Shown piece by piece: positions 8,869-16,315 of a DNA stretch of 64,000 nt. Location of the stretch: contig NZ_JAAVVE010000004.1 of assembly GCF_018449795.1 (NCBI RefSeq), positions 92,193-156,192 of the forward strand, written 5' to 3'. Under the pieces are notes generated by a model, which saw only the letters and a program-made list of their open reading frames with translations, had not been told where the DNA came from and made no database searches. The DNA is from Sphingomonas sp. dw_22. Lineage in GTDB: Bacteria; Pseudomonadota; Alphaproteobacteria; Sphingomonadales; Sphingomonadaceae. The position numbers and the translations under genes are program-made. Within the stretch, counting starts at the first letter, position 1. Every line of letters begins with the position of its first letter.

Positions 8869-9843
8869 CTAGTCCCCACGACGCAAGCTGAGGTCGCCTC
8901 CGGGCAAGGACGTGATGACAAGATCGACCGCATGGGCAATGCCCTCGACGGCACGATCGGTGTCGCGAAGCGAATAACTGCCGGTCACACGCAACCCGCT
9001 CAGCTTGGCCGCATCAAAGCGAACCGGGCGTGCCCTGTATCGGTTGAGTTCCGCTAGCACCTCCGTGACGGGCCGGTCGTCCGCCTCCAGCCAACCTTCG
9101 GTCCATAGCGATGCCTGCGCCGGGTCGACGCGCGCCTCCATCTGGACGGCGGCGGCATTCAGACGCGCGCGTTCGCCCGGCCCAAGGGTGCGGCACAGCG
9201 CTCGGCCGTCGACGATCACTGGGCAGACGCGCACATGTGATCGCGTGACCGTCACGAGCGTCCCGCTCTTGTCGCGACGGACGATGAACGCCGTCCCGAG
9301 CGCGGTTGCCGTGCCTTCCGGTGTTTCGACAACGAACGGCTTGTTCGGATCACGCATGACATCGACCAGAACTTGACCCTGATCGAGATGCACAATTCGA
9401 TGCGTTCGCGTGATCCGGACATCAACCGCGCCATCGGTGTCGAGAGTCACCCGACTGCCGTCGGTAAGCGCGATCTCCTGTTGCTCGCCCGGTGCCGTTC
9501 TATAATTCTCCTCGGTGCCTGAAGGGGACAGGGCTTGCAAAGAAATCCATGTTCCCCCGGCGATGATCGCAGCACTCACGCCGAGAGCTGTCAGACGCAT
9601 GCGACGAGTCCGCCGACGGATAGCCGAGTGCAACGCCTCCTGCTCGATTGCGCTGGTGCTCGATACGGTCTGCGTGAAAGCCTGAAGCCGCCGAAACGCT
9701 TCACGATGCTCTGGCGCTTGTGCGCACCACTCCTCGCAGGCGGCGCGATCAGTTTCGGTCGCATCGTCGGCGTCGAGGATCGCCGCCCAGCGCGCGGCGC
9801 CGGCGAGGGTTTCGCGGCTTGGTTTCGACTCTGGTGGACTCAC
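8869..9843 (-). CDS. fecR: FecR-type anti-sigma/sigma regulator
   Basis: A 324-residue single-pass membrane protein. The N-terminal 80 residues form the DUF4880/FecR_N region (AARWAAILDADDATETDRAACEEWCAQAPEHREAF). A transmembrane helix follows (LTALGVSAAIIAGGTWISLQAL, about 88-108), then the periplasmic FecR domain (YRTAPGEQQEIALTDGSRVTLDTDGAVDV..., about 115-210) and a C-terminal STN-like region (VTEVLAELNRYRARPVRFD) that receives the receptor signal. FecR holds the sigma factor until the receptor reports ligand. Its start directly abuts the fecI stop (9843/9844). It is separated from the receptor gene by 74 bases. Confidence 0.93.
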   Translation of the reverse strand: MSPPESKPSRETLAGAARWAAILDADDATETDRAACEEWCAQAPEHREAFRRLQAFTQTVSSTSAIEQEALHSAIRRRTRRMRLTALGVSAAIIAGGTWISLQALSPSGTEENYRTAPGEQQEIALTDGSRVTLDTDGAVDVRITRTHRIVHLDQGQVLVDVMRDPNKPFVVETPEGTATALGTAFIVRRDKSGTLVTVTRSHVRVCPVIVDGRALCRTLGPGERARLNAAAVQMEARVDPAQASLWTEGWLEADDRPVTEVLAELNRYRARPVRFDAAKLSGLRVTGSYSLRDTDRAVEGIAHAVDLVITSLPGGDLSLRRGD

Positions 9844-10353
9844 CTAATCTTCATACAGAAGAGTGAGGCATTCCGCATTGGCGAGCGCGATATGCCGCTT
9901 GACGGTGCTGAGCGATATTCCGAGCTTCGCTGCGATCTGCGATTGCTCCAATCCAGCGATGCGACGCAGGTAGAAAGCATCGCGGGCCTGCTGCGGAAGC
10001 GCCTCGATTACGCGCAGGATCGCATTCAGCATCTGCACGGCCTCGACGATCCGCTCGGGCGTGAGGGCGTCCGCATGATCGTCGCGGGCGGCTACGGCTT
10101 CGAGCACTGCTCGCTCCACGTCCCGCCGCCGCCCTTCGTCAATCAAGAGCCGCCGCGCGACCGTGGCAAGATAACTACGCGGCGCAGTCAGCGCGACATG
10201 ATCGGTGCGTTCAATGAGACGGCAGAAAGTATCTTGCGCCAAGTCGGCGGCACGCTCGGGACAGCGCGTGCGGCGTCGTAACCACCCCTGGAGCCATTCC
10301 GCATGCGTCGCATAGAGCGAGCCAATCTCAATTGTTGCGACAGCGCTTGACAA
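9844..10353 (-). CDS. fecI: FecI-type ECF RNA polymerase sigma factor
   Basis: A 169-residue ECF sigma factor of the iron-starvation (FecI) group. Region 2 includes CPERAADLAQDTFCRLIER, and region 4 includes LPQQARDAFYLRRIAGLEQSQIAAKLGISLSTVKRHI with a clear helix-turn-helix. It would direct RNA polymerase to the receptor promoter once released by FecR. A Fur-box-like palindrome lies 65-83 bases upstream of the start (10418-10436), suggesting iron repression of the regulator pair. It is the first gene of the leftward fecI-fecR-receptor-accessory cluster. Confidence 0.93.
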   Translation of the reverse strand: MSSAVATIEIGSLYATHAEWLQGWLRRRTRCPERAADLAQDTFCRLIERTDHVALTAPRSYLATVARRLLIDEGRRRDVERAVLEAVAARDDHADALTPERIVEAVQMLNAILRVIEALPQQARDAFYLRRIAGLEQSQIAAKLGISLSTVKRHIALANAECLTLLYED

Positions 10354-10417
10354 GATATTCTTTCGCGCCCGGTGAGCGATTGAATCGGAGTTCTAGGACA
10401 GTTGGGCGCCTACCGTA

Positions 10418-10436
10418 ATTGCGAAGCATTTGCAAT
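10418..10436. promoter_or_regulatory. Fur-box-like palindrome upstream of fecI
   Basis: The 19-bp sequence attgcgaagcatttgcaat is an imperfect palindrome (7 of 9 positions pair about a central c). Its core tgcgaagcatttgca fits the general tgNgaatcattNgca shape of alphaproteobacterial Fur boxes with one departure. It lies 65-83 bases upstream of the fecI ATG, where a repressor would cover the promoter. Confidence 0.6.
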
Positions 10437-10614
10437 GATGGTTCTTGATAGCCTCTCCTCCGTCGTTTCTGAATGAAGGCAGGTTCCGTGTTGAATAATT
10501 GGAATGGCTGATGCGTGCGTAATCCGGTCGGACGGCCGGACTGGCAATCGGGGTGAAGCCGTCCAACGCAACCAAACTGCGCCGAGCGGAAGCCGCGAAG
10601 GTAAGCGCCAAGGA

Positions 10615-10941
10615 TCAGGCGTGAATGTCGCCAACGCCGGTCAGATGCAGGACACCCTTGCCCGGCAACTCAACCCGTAGTTCCAGCTTGCCACCTGCGG
10701 CTTCCACGAAGCGGCGCAACGTCGAAAGATAAAGGTCGGTCTGACGCTCGATCTTGTGAACGGAAGGCTGCTTCACGCCCAAGGTTTCCGCGATCTGCTC
10801 CTGGCTGCGCTCGGCAAGCTGGCGCAACGCTTTCAGTCCCTCGACCTCCGCGATTAGCTCCTTCGTGCGCGCCTCGATCCGGCGGCGGCTATCTTCGGGC
10901 AGAGCGGTCATGATCTCGCTGCGCGAACGTCCCATCGTCAT
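10615..10941 (-). CDS. XRE-family antitoxin (HigA-like)
   Basis: A 108-residue helix-turn-helix protein. The N-terminal part is helical (LPEDSRRRIEARTKELIAEVEGLKALRQLAERS) and is followed by the DNA-binding motif QEQIAETLGVKQPSVHKIERQTDLYLSTLRRFVEAAGGKLELRVELP, typical of antitoxins paired with RelE/HigB-like toxins. Its start overlaps the toxin stop by four bases, so toxin precedes antitoxin, the HigBA order. It should neutralise the toxin and autorepress the operon. Confidence 0.85.
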   Translation of the reverse strand: MTMGRSRSEIMTALPEDSRRRIEARTKELIAEVEGLKALRQLAERSQEQIAETLGVKQPSVHKIERQTDLYLSTLRRFVEAAGGKLELRVELPGKGVLHLTGVGDIHA

Positions 10942-11300
10942 TTCTCCTTCGCGGCCAATGCCGCCAGATGCTCGTCAAACCGCTTGTCGGCCTTGGCGAT
11001 CAGCGTTTTGTAGAACCGCTTCTGCACCACGCCCGCCTTGTCGCCAGCGACAAGCAAAATGGCCTCTCGCTCCGGGTCGAACGCGAAGGCCACGCGCCAT
11101 ACGCCGCTATCGGCATTGAAGCGCAATTCCTTCATGTTCGCATGTCGCGATCCGCCAAGCGTATCGGCATGCGGACGGCCAAGCCGGGGGCCGTAAAGTT
11201 CCAGAAGCCCCGTTGCGGCTAAAAGCTCATCCTGCACCGCATCGGGCATCGCGTCATATTCGGCATCGAAAGCGTCATGGTTGCGAACCGTCCACGGCAT
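10938..11300 (-). CDS. RelE/ParE-superfamily (HigB/Gp49-like) toxin
   Basis: A 120-residue protein of the RelE/ParE superfamily, probably a ribosome-dependent mRNA interferase. Recognisable pieces are the N-terminal AFDAEYDAMPDAVQDELLA helix, the GPRLGRPHADTLGGSRHANMKELRF segment, and WRVAFAFDPEREAILLVAGDKAGVVQKRFYKTLIAKAD, which is characteristic of Gp49/HigB-like toxins. The gene comes first in a two-gene operon with the XRE antitoxin. Two GGGCTATAT direct repeats lie just upstream. On a mobile element such a pair may stabilise the element against loss. Confidence 0.87.
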   Translation of the reverse strand: MPWTVRNHDAFDAEYDAMPDAVQDELLAATGLLELYGPRLGRPHADTLGGSRHANMKELRFNADSGVWRVAFAFDPEREAILLVAGDKAGVVQKRFYKTLIAKADKRFDEHLAALAAKEK

Positions 11301-11303
11301 AGG

Positions 11304-11353
11304 GGGCTATATATCCTCTGGGCTATATTTTGTCCATAGCCTTGAAGCTATGG
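11304..11353. promoter_or_regulatory. Direct and inverted repeats in the toxin-antitoxin promoter
   Basis: GGGCTATAT occurs twice, at 11304-11312 and 11320-11328, 16 bp apart and directly upstream of the toxin start at 11300. Just beyond is a perfect inverted repeat, CCATAGC (11334-11340) and GCTATGG (11347-11353), with a 6-base loop. On the leftward strand the direct repeats contain TATA-rich, -10-like sequence. These are plausible operators for the XRE antitoxin. Confidence 0.5.
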
Positions 11354-11860
11354 GATTGCATGGTGGTTATCGTCTTGCCGGGTCAATACACGATAGCCAC
11401 CATCCACCTGCTCGGCGTAAACGGAAAAAATCCCATGCCGTCTTACCAAGTTGACGCAATCGGCGCTGTAGTGCCTCTCCCTCTTGCGCGGAGGGGCGAA
11501 CCGATAAAGCATGGCAACGTGGCAATGGCGGGTCACTGGAAAAAGGCTCGTCATGCCCTGCGAATCCGAATCACGCCCGTTGCGTCGGGCCGCTTCCTCT
11601 CTCGACAAACCGGCAAATGCCGTGACTTATTTGTCACGGTCGACAGAGAAGCGTGCAAGTATAGTTCGGCAAGTTATGCCCTATATCGCCGTCCACCGAC
11701 ATACGCCGCCGTTTTCCGTAGTTCGCCGTCGTTTCCCGCCTTTACCTACATTTATACCGCCGTGAGCACTATGCTCGCCACATCTCGGCTAAGCGGCTCT
11801 TGCGTGGCGGGTTAGAGCTGCCAATTCTTCGTTTCAGGGGGCTTCATCAACCGTCATAGA
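11354..11860. other. Gene-poor stretch between toxin-antitoxin promoter and alpA
   Basis: I see no convincing gene in these 507 bases. Frames exist on both strands (for example 11348-11608 leftward) but lack ribosome sites, recognisable products or the strong third-position GC of neighbouring genes. CGCCGT recurs at 11687, 11707, 11724 and 11758, with related gttttccgt and gtttcccgc words between, and the local sequence is less GC-rich than the core genome. This could be integrase or excisionase binding DNA. Confidence 0.5.
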
Positions 11861-12079
11861 ATGAAAGCCCGTCCCGTGAGTAACAAAGAAAGGATTATCC
11901 GTCTCAAGACCGTGCTGACCCGCACCGGGCTTTCCCGTTCCACCCTCTACCGCAAGATCGGCGAAGGCACGTTCCCGCGCCAGGTGCCGATCAGCGTCCA
12001 CGGCACCGGCTGGCATGAATCTGCCGTCGATCGCTGGATTGCCGATCCTATGAGCTACCGCGAAGATCGCGCCGAATGA
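11861..12079 (+). CDS. AlpA-family transcriptional regulator/excisionase
   Basis: A 72-residue MerR-like winged-helix protein of the AlpA type. The motif RLKTVLTRTGLSRSTLYRKIGEGTFPRQVPIS followed by GWHESAVDRWIADP is diagnostic: helix-turn-helix plus the wing and the W-containing C-terminal helix. AlpA proteins act as excisionases or activators for the neighbouring integrase in prophages and islands. It converges on the integrase gene, with only 12 bases between the two stops. The ATG at 11861 is used; a GTG at 11876 is a possible alternative. Confidence 0.87.
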   Translation: MKARPVSNKERIIRLKTVLTRTGLSRSTLYRKIGEGTFPRQVPISVHGTGWHESAVDRWIADPMSYREDRAE

Positions 12080-12091
12080 CGCGAGGCCGGG

Positions 12092-13324
12092 CTATTGCCC
12101 GGCCTTCGCCTTACGGAACGTGCCCTTGATGACCTTCGCGCCGTCGCGGAGGAAATCCAGATGATCGGACCAATGCTGCATCATGCGGACGCGCTCGTCC
12201 CAATATTCGCCGCGTGTGTAGGCACGGCGCACCGCGTTGTTGTCGCAATGAGCAAGCTGGCGCTCGATCGCGTCGGGATGCCATAGGCCCATTTCGTTCA
12301 AGAGCGTGGCCGCCATCGCCCGGAAGCCGTGGCCGGTCATCTCGTCCTGGGCGAAGCCCAGGCGCCGCAGCGCCGCGTTGATGGTGTTTTCCGACATGGG
12401 GCGATCGACCGAACGCAGCGAGGGGAACAGGAAGCTGCTGTAGTCCTCGTCATGCTCGATGGTTTCGAGGATCGCCAGCGCCTGCCGGGACAGGGGGATG
12501 CTGTGGACGCGCCGCATCTTGGTCTTGTGCTTCGGGATGACCCAAAGCGCCTTGTCAAAATCGAAGTCGGCCCATTCGGCATAGCGCAACTCGCCCGGCC
12601 GGACGAACACATGCGGTAGGAGGCGAAGCGCCGCCTTGGTGTTGGGATGCCCCTCGAACGCCTCAAGGGCGCGCAACAGGCCGCCTGCCTCACTGGCGCT
12701 GGTGATCGCCGCCCGATGGATGGGCTGGGGTGCGATCAGCGCGCCGCGCAGATCGGCGGCAACGTCTCGCTCGGCGCGGGCCGTGGCGATGGCGTAGCGG
12801 AATATCTGGCTGGCAGTGCTGCGCAGCCGCTTCGCGGTTTCGTAGCGGCCCTTGCCCTCCATCTTGCGGAGCATGACAAGAAGCTCCTGTGCGGAAATGG
12901 AGGCGATAGGACGCTTGCCGATGGACTCGTTGATGAAGTCCAGCAGCCAGCGCAATTTCTTCATGGTGACGGCGGAGCGGCCTTCGCGCTCGACCTTCAC
13001 AAGCCATTCGTCGGCAACCGCCTTGAAGCTGTTGGATGCGGCGACCGCCGCCGCAACCTTTTCCAGCTTGATCCGCTCAGCCGGATCGTCGCCGCGCGCC
13101 AGAACCTTTCGCGCCGCGTCCCGTTGCTCGCGGGCTTCGGCAAGGCCGGTGTCGGGATAGACGCCGAAGGCCAGCGTCTTTTGTTTGCCCAAGTGGCGAT
13201 AGTTCATCCGCCAGTAGCGGCCGCCATTGGGAGTGACATACAGGAACAGCCCGTCGCCATCGGTGAGTTTGTAGGGCTTTGCACGACCCTTGGCATTTTT
13301 GATCGAAACAGCGGTAAGCGCCAT
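12092..13324 (-). CDS. int: Tyrosine-type site-specific integrase (DUF4102 arm-binding family)
   Basis: A 410-residue P4-type integrase. The N-terminal DUF4102 arm-binding domain (about 1-90) includes DGDGLFLYVTPNGGRYWRMNYR and KTLAFGVYPDTGLAEAREQRDAA. A core-binding SAM-like domain (about 95-190) follows, then the catalytic domain. Catalytic residues are visible as R247 (RPGELRYAEW), H332 and R335 (HGFR), H359 and Y369 (RRAYTRGEYW), so it should be active. The start at 13324 follows an AGGAG ribosome site. It is read away from the 3' end of tRNA-Glu (13489-13564), which marks that tRNA as the insertion site. Several TACC/GGTA repeats in its promoter may be operators or arm sites. Confidence 0.95.
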   Translation of the reverse strand: MALTAVSIKNAKGRAKPYKLTDGDGLFLYVTPNGGRYWRMNYRHLGKQKTLAFGVYPDTGLAEAREQRDAARKVLARGDDPAERIKLEKVAAAVAASNSFKAVADEWLVKVEREGRSAVTMKKLRWLLDFINESIGKRPIASISAQELLVMLRKMEGKGRYETAKRLRSTASQIFRYAIATARAERDVAADLRGALIAPQPIHRAAITSASEAGGLLRALEAFEGHPNTKAALRLLPHVFVRPGELRYAEWADFDFDKALWVIPKHKTKMRRVHSIPLSRQALAILETIEHDEDYSSFLFPSLRSVDRPMSENTINAALRRLGFAQDEMTGHGFRAMAATLLNEMGLWHPDAIERQLAHCDNNAVRRAYTRGEYWDERVRMMQHWSDHLDFLRDGAKVIKGTFRKAKAGQ

Positions 13325-13355
13325 GATGGTATCTCCTTTTGGGGGAGGACCGCGC

Positions 13356-13428
13356 TACCATCAGATATACCATCAAGACGGTGGTATCCGGTGGCACGAA
13401 GCCGCTCCGTATGGGATACCTATACCAC
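13356..13428. repeat. Cluster of TACCATC/GGTAT repeats in the integrase promoter
   Basis: TACCATC occurs at 13356-13362 and 13368-13374 (12-bp period). GTGGTATCC at 13381-13389 pairs with ATACC at 13416-13420 and TATACCAC at 13421-13428 as spaced inverted copies. The 11-mer GATATACCATC at 13364-13374 occurs again at 3697-3707 just before traA. Spacing and position between int and the tRNA suit arm-type recombinase or excisionase sites, or operators. Confidence 0.5.
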
Positions 13429-13488
13429 GAAAAACCCGCAGAAATCAGACAGTTATGGCATCTTCTGGAACCCTCTGGGAGAGGATTT

Positions 13489-13564
13489 TGGTGACCCCTA
13501 CGGGAATCGAACCCGTGTTTCAGCCGTGAAAGGGCCGCGTCCTAGACCGCTAGACGAAGGGGCC
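13489..13564 (-). tRNA. tRNA-Glu (anticodon UUC), element insertion site
   Basis: The reverse strand begins GGCCCCTTCGTCTAGCGGTC and folds as a standard cloverleaf. The anticodon loop CUUUCAC with UUC anticodon is flanked by a CGGCC/GGCUG stem, the T-arm contains GGTTCGATTCC, and the discriminator A is followed by an encoded CCA (13489-13491). It closely resembles bacterial tRNA-Glu. The integrase gene lies just beyond its 3' end, so the 3' part is probably the att core, restored by element DNA upon insertion. Confidence 0.96.
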
Positions 13565-13670
13565 GTTTAGCGTGGAGCGGGCGAACTAGGGAAACAGAAG
13601 CGGCTGGTCAACACCTCAATCGCCCTTCCTGGCCATTCCAGCGATGCTGGCGCATCACCGGAACCTCAGG

Positions 13671-15437
13671 CTACTCCGCCCAGGCCGCATCTTCTATGTG
13701 GAGCTCGGCGGCGGGGCGGGCGCCCCAGTCGTCGATCCGCGCGCGGCCGGCCAGCCAGAGCTTGCGATGGCGGGGCGCGGAGAGCAGCGCCTGGCCCAGT
13801 TCGGTCTCCGCCTGGCGGAAGGCGACTGCCTTCAGGCTGCCTCCGCCGTCGCCCGAGACGATGACGCGGACATGGCCGCCCGATCCCACCACATCGGCCT
13901 TTATGATGCTCACCGGGCCGGCGGCGACGCGCGGGGCGGGCCAGCCCATGCCATAGGGGCCGCCGGCCTCCATCGCGGTGACGAGGTCCGGATTCACGCC
14001 CGCCGCGGTGACGACGGCATCGAGCATCAGCGCGCGCTCGCCCATCGCTTGCGTCACCCGTTCGGAGAGGCGCTCCTCCAGGAAATCGGCAAAGGCGTCG
14101 AGCCGGTCCTCGGCGATGGTGACGCCGCAGGCCATTGCGTGGCCTCCGCCGGCATGGAGCAGGCCGGCGTCCTTGGCGGCCATGACCGCGGCGCCGAGAT
14201 CGACTCCGGCGATCGAGCGGCCCGATCCCTTGCCGATGCCGTTCTCATCGAGCGCGATGACGATCGAGGGGCGGCCGAGCTTCTCCTTGAGGCGGCCGGC
14301 GACGATGCCGATCACGCCGGCATGCCAGCCGCGCGCGGCGATGACCGCAACGGCGCGGTTGCCCTGGCGGAGGCCGATCTCCTCGGCTTCGCGCTGGACA
14401 TCGGCCTCGATCGCGCGGCGCTCCTCGTTGAGCTGGTTGAGTTCCTCGGCGATGGCGCGAGCCTCGTCGGGATCGCGGGTAGTGAGCAGGCGGACACCGA
14501 GATCGGAGCGGCCCACGCGCCCTCCGGCATTGATGCGCGGGCCGAGCGCGAAGCCGAGATCGGTGCAGGTCGGCGCGCGGGTGAGGCGCGACGCCTCGAT
14601 CAGCGCGTTGAGGCCGATATTGCGGCGCTGGCCCATCACCTTGAGGCCCTGGGCGACGAAGGCGCGGTTGAGGCCCTTGAGCGCGGCGACGTCGGCCACG
14701 GTGCCGAGCGCGACGATATCGAGCAGGTCAAGCAGGCGCGGCTCGGCGCGGGCGGCGAAATAGCCGCGGGCGCGCAGCGTGCGGATCAGCGCTGCCCCGA
14801 GCAGGAAGGCGACGCCGACGGCGGCGAGATGGCCGTGCGCGGCGCCCTCGGCCTCGTCGAGCCGGTTGGGGTTCACCAGCGCCAGCGCGACGGGCAGCTC
14901 GGCCGTGCATTTGTGATGATCGACCACGATCACCTCGGCATGGGCGGCGCGGGCCATCTCCAGCGCCTCGAACGCCTGGGCGCCGCAATCGACGGTGACG
15001 ATCAACCCGGCGCCTTCCGCCTTGAGCCGCACCAGCGCCTCGCCCGAGGGGCCATAGCCCTCCATCAGGCGATCGGGGATATAGGGCCGCGCCTCCAGCC
15101 CCAGGTCGCGCAGCAGCAGGATCAGCAGCGCGGCGGAGGTCGCCCCGTCGACATCGTAATCGCCGAAGATCGCGACCTGCTCGCGCGCCTCGACCGCATC
15201 GGCCAGGCGTTCGGCGGCCCGGTCCATGTCGCGGAAGATCGACGGATCGGGCATGAAGGCGCGGATGCTGGGATTGCGGTGCCGCTCCAGATCGTCGCGC
15301 GCCACGCCGCGCGTCATCAGGAGCTGAGTGACCAGATCGTCGGGCGCGAAGCCGGGATCGCGCGCGTCGGTCGCCAGCCCGCGCCAGCGCCAGGGCTGGC
15401 CGAGGATCGAACGGTGGATGTTGAGGACGCTGGACAT
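13671..15437 (-). CDS. recJ: Single-stranded-DNA-specific exonuclease RecJ
   Basis: A 588-residue DHH-superfamily exonuclease degrading single-stranded DNA 5' to 3' in RecF-pathway recombination and mismatch or base-excision repair. Motif I DYDVDG (93-98) and the DHH motif (173-175) are present. The DHHA1-type C-terminal motif with GGGHAMACG and the OB-fold domain ending in IDDWG...LHIEDAAWAE complete the family layout. I place the start at ATG 15437 (MSSVLNIHRSILGQPW); longer frames would overlap the upstream oxygenase gene. The stop lies about 106 bases from the tRNA-Glu 5' end, so recJ marks the first chromosomal gene outside the element. Confidence 0.95.
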   Translation of the reverse strand: MSSVLNIHRSILGQPWRWRGLATDARDPGFAPDDLVTQLLMTRGVARDDLERHRNPSIRAFMPDPSIFRDMDRAAERLADAVEAREQVAIFGDYDVDGATSAALLILLLRDLGLEARPYIPDRLMEGYGPSGEALVRLKAEGAGLIVTVDCGAQAFEALEMARAAHAEVIVVDHHKCTAELPVALALVNPNRLDEAEGAAHGHLAAVGVAFLLGAALIRTLRARGYFAARAEPRLLDLLDIVALGTVADVAALKGLNRAFVAQGLKVMGQRRNIGLNALIEASRLTRAPTCTDLGFALGPRINAGGRVGRSDLGVRLLTTRDPDEARAIAEELNQLNEERRAIEADVQREAEEIGLRQGNRAVAVIAARGWHAGVIGIVAGRLKEKLGRPSIVIALDENGIGKGSGRSIAGVDLGAAVMAAKDAGLLHAGGGHAMACGVTIAEDRLDAFADFLEERLSERVTQAMGERALMLDAVVTAAGVNPDLVTAMEAGGPYGMGWPAPRVAAGPVSIIKADVVGSGGHVRVIVSGDGGGSLKAVAFRQAETELGQALLSAPRHRKLWLAGRARIDDWGARPAAELHIEDAAWAE

Positions 15438-15480
15438 GTCGGCGCTGTGTGGGCTCGGGGATTGCGCTTGTCGAGCGGCG

Positions 15481-16203
15481 TCAGTCGGCATCCTCCACGC
15501 CGGAGACATAGGTCTGGATCGGCAGGCGGAGCCAGACGCCTTCGCGGAACCATTTGGTGACGATGTGCTTCGTCCCCTCGATCACGCGCATCCCTTCGTG
15601 CAGCGTGTCGTAATTGGGGGTGCCGTCGGGCATCATGTTGTTCCAGGCCACCAGCAGGCCGCGCTTCGGCTTGAAGCGGATGCCGGCACGAGGGAACCAG
15701 GTCGCGCCGCCTTCCTCGACATCGCTGAGATAGACCATGGCCGTCCAGGTGCGCTGGCCGCCGGTTTCCAGCATGCGCTGCCAATAGTCGCTGCTCTCAT
15801 GGAAATAATCGCAATGCGCGCGGAACTGCTGGTTGGGCGCATAGCGCTGGCCCTGGAGCGTCTCGGCGTTTTCCGATGGGATGCCCAGCAGATCGGCGAT
15901 CCGCTCGTCGATGGCAAGCACGTCCTCGGACCAGCGGTGCAGGTCCGAACTGTCGCTGGTGCGGTATTCGGGATCCTGGCTTGTGGCGAGTAGGGTGGAG
16001 GGGCGCGGATTGCTGTCGATCAGCGCGATCAGCGCGTCGCACTCGGCATCGCTCAGGAAATCGGGATAGGTGTAGATCTGCGCCGTCTCGACCTTGGCGC
16101 GCTTCACATTGGGGTTGGCCTCCAGCCGCGCGACGACATCGCGCCCGATCTGCGCGCGCTTGGGGGAGGGCGATCCCGATACTCTGCCGATAACCTTGCT
16201 CAC
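15481..16203 (-). CDS. Prolyl 4-hydroxylase-like 2OG-Fe(II) oxygenase
   Basis: About 240 residues forming the double-stranded beta-helix of the P4Hc family. The iron ligands are readable as H130-x-D132 (FRAHCDYF) and H202 (LHEGMRV), with K212 as the likely 2-oxoglutarate ligand (EGTKHIV). These enzymes hydroxylate proline or other residues on proteins or small molecules; the substrate cannot be told. The start is uncertain: I use GTG 16203 (MSKVIGRVSG), whereas the frame extends to an ATG at 16239. It lies 43 bases upstream of recJ on the same strand and may be co-transcribed. Confidence 0.85.
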   Translation of the reverse strand: MSKVIGRVSGSPSPKRAQIGRDVVARLEANPNVKRAKVETAQIYTYPDFLSDAECDALIALIDSNPRPSTLLATSQDPEYRTSDSSDLHRWSEDVLAIDERIADLLGIPSENAETLQGQRYAPNQQFRAHCDYFHESSDYWQRMLETGGQRTWTAMVYLSDVEEGGATWFPRAGIRFKPKRGLLVAWNNMMPDGTPNYDTLHEGMRVIEGTKHIVTKWFREGVWLRLPIQTYVSGVEDAD

Positions 16204-16251
16204 GTTCCGGCAATTCGCGCCATGCGCAGCGGATTGCAAGCATCAAGCCGC

Positions 16252-16286
16252 AAACAGGGGCTCGGCGATCGATCGGCCGAGCCCCC
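16252..16286 (-). terminator. Rho-independent terminator after the RcnB-like gene
   Basis: GGGGCTCGGC (16257-16266) and GCCGAGCCCC (16276-16285) form a perfect 10-bp stem with a 9-base loop. On the leftward strand the stem is followed by TGTTTG, a weak U-tract. It begins about 30 bases past the stop of the gene at 16316. Confidence 0.65.
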
Positions 16287-16315
16287 GGATCTCCGGCAAG
16301 GGGAGCGGGGCCCCC

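Larger units (their letters stand above)
1..13491. mobile_element. Integrative/mobilisable element at tRNA-Glu (one end; continues beyond the left edge)
   Basis: A tyrosine integrase is read away from the 3' end of a tRNA-Glu gene, the classic layout of an element inserted at a tRNA 3' end. Leftward from the tRNA come integrase, AlpA-like regulator, RelE/XRE toxin-antitoxin pair, FecI-FecR-TonB receptor cassette, traD, traC, oriT, traA and a DUF6118 gene. Genes right of the tRNA (recJ and onward) are chromosomal housekeeping types, so the right boundary is the tRNA. The other boundary is outside the window: I see no second copy of the tRNA 3' sequence to the left. Only relaxase-side transfer genes are visible, so whether the element is self-transmissible or only mobilisable cannot be told here. 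Confidence 0.82.

Noticed and set aside
11348..11608. 86-residue leftward frame in the toxin-alpA gap
   Set aside because: No ribosome site, weak third-position GC and no family resemblance. It overlaps the inverted repeat of the toxin promoter. Left as unproven.
13644..15560. Long open frame on the strand opposite recJ
   Set aside because: It mirrors recJ almost exactly; the product is Gly/Arg/Ala/His-rich without motifs, a known artefact of GC-rich coding DNA. recJ has all catalytic motifs.
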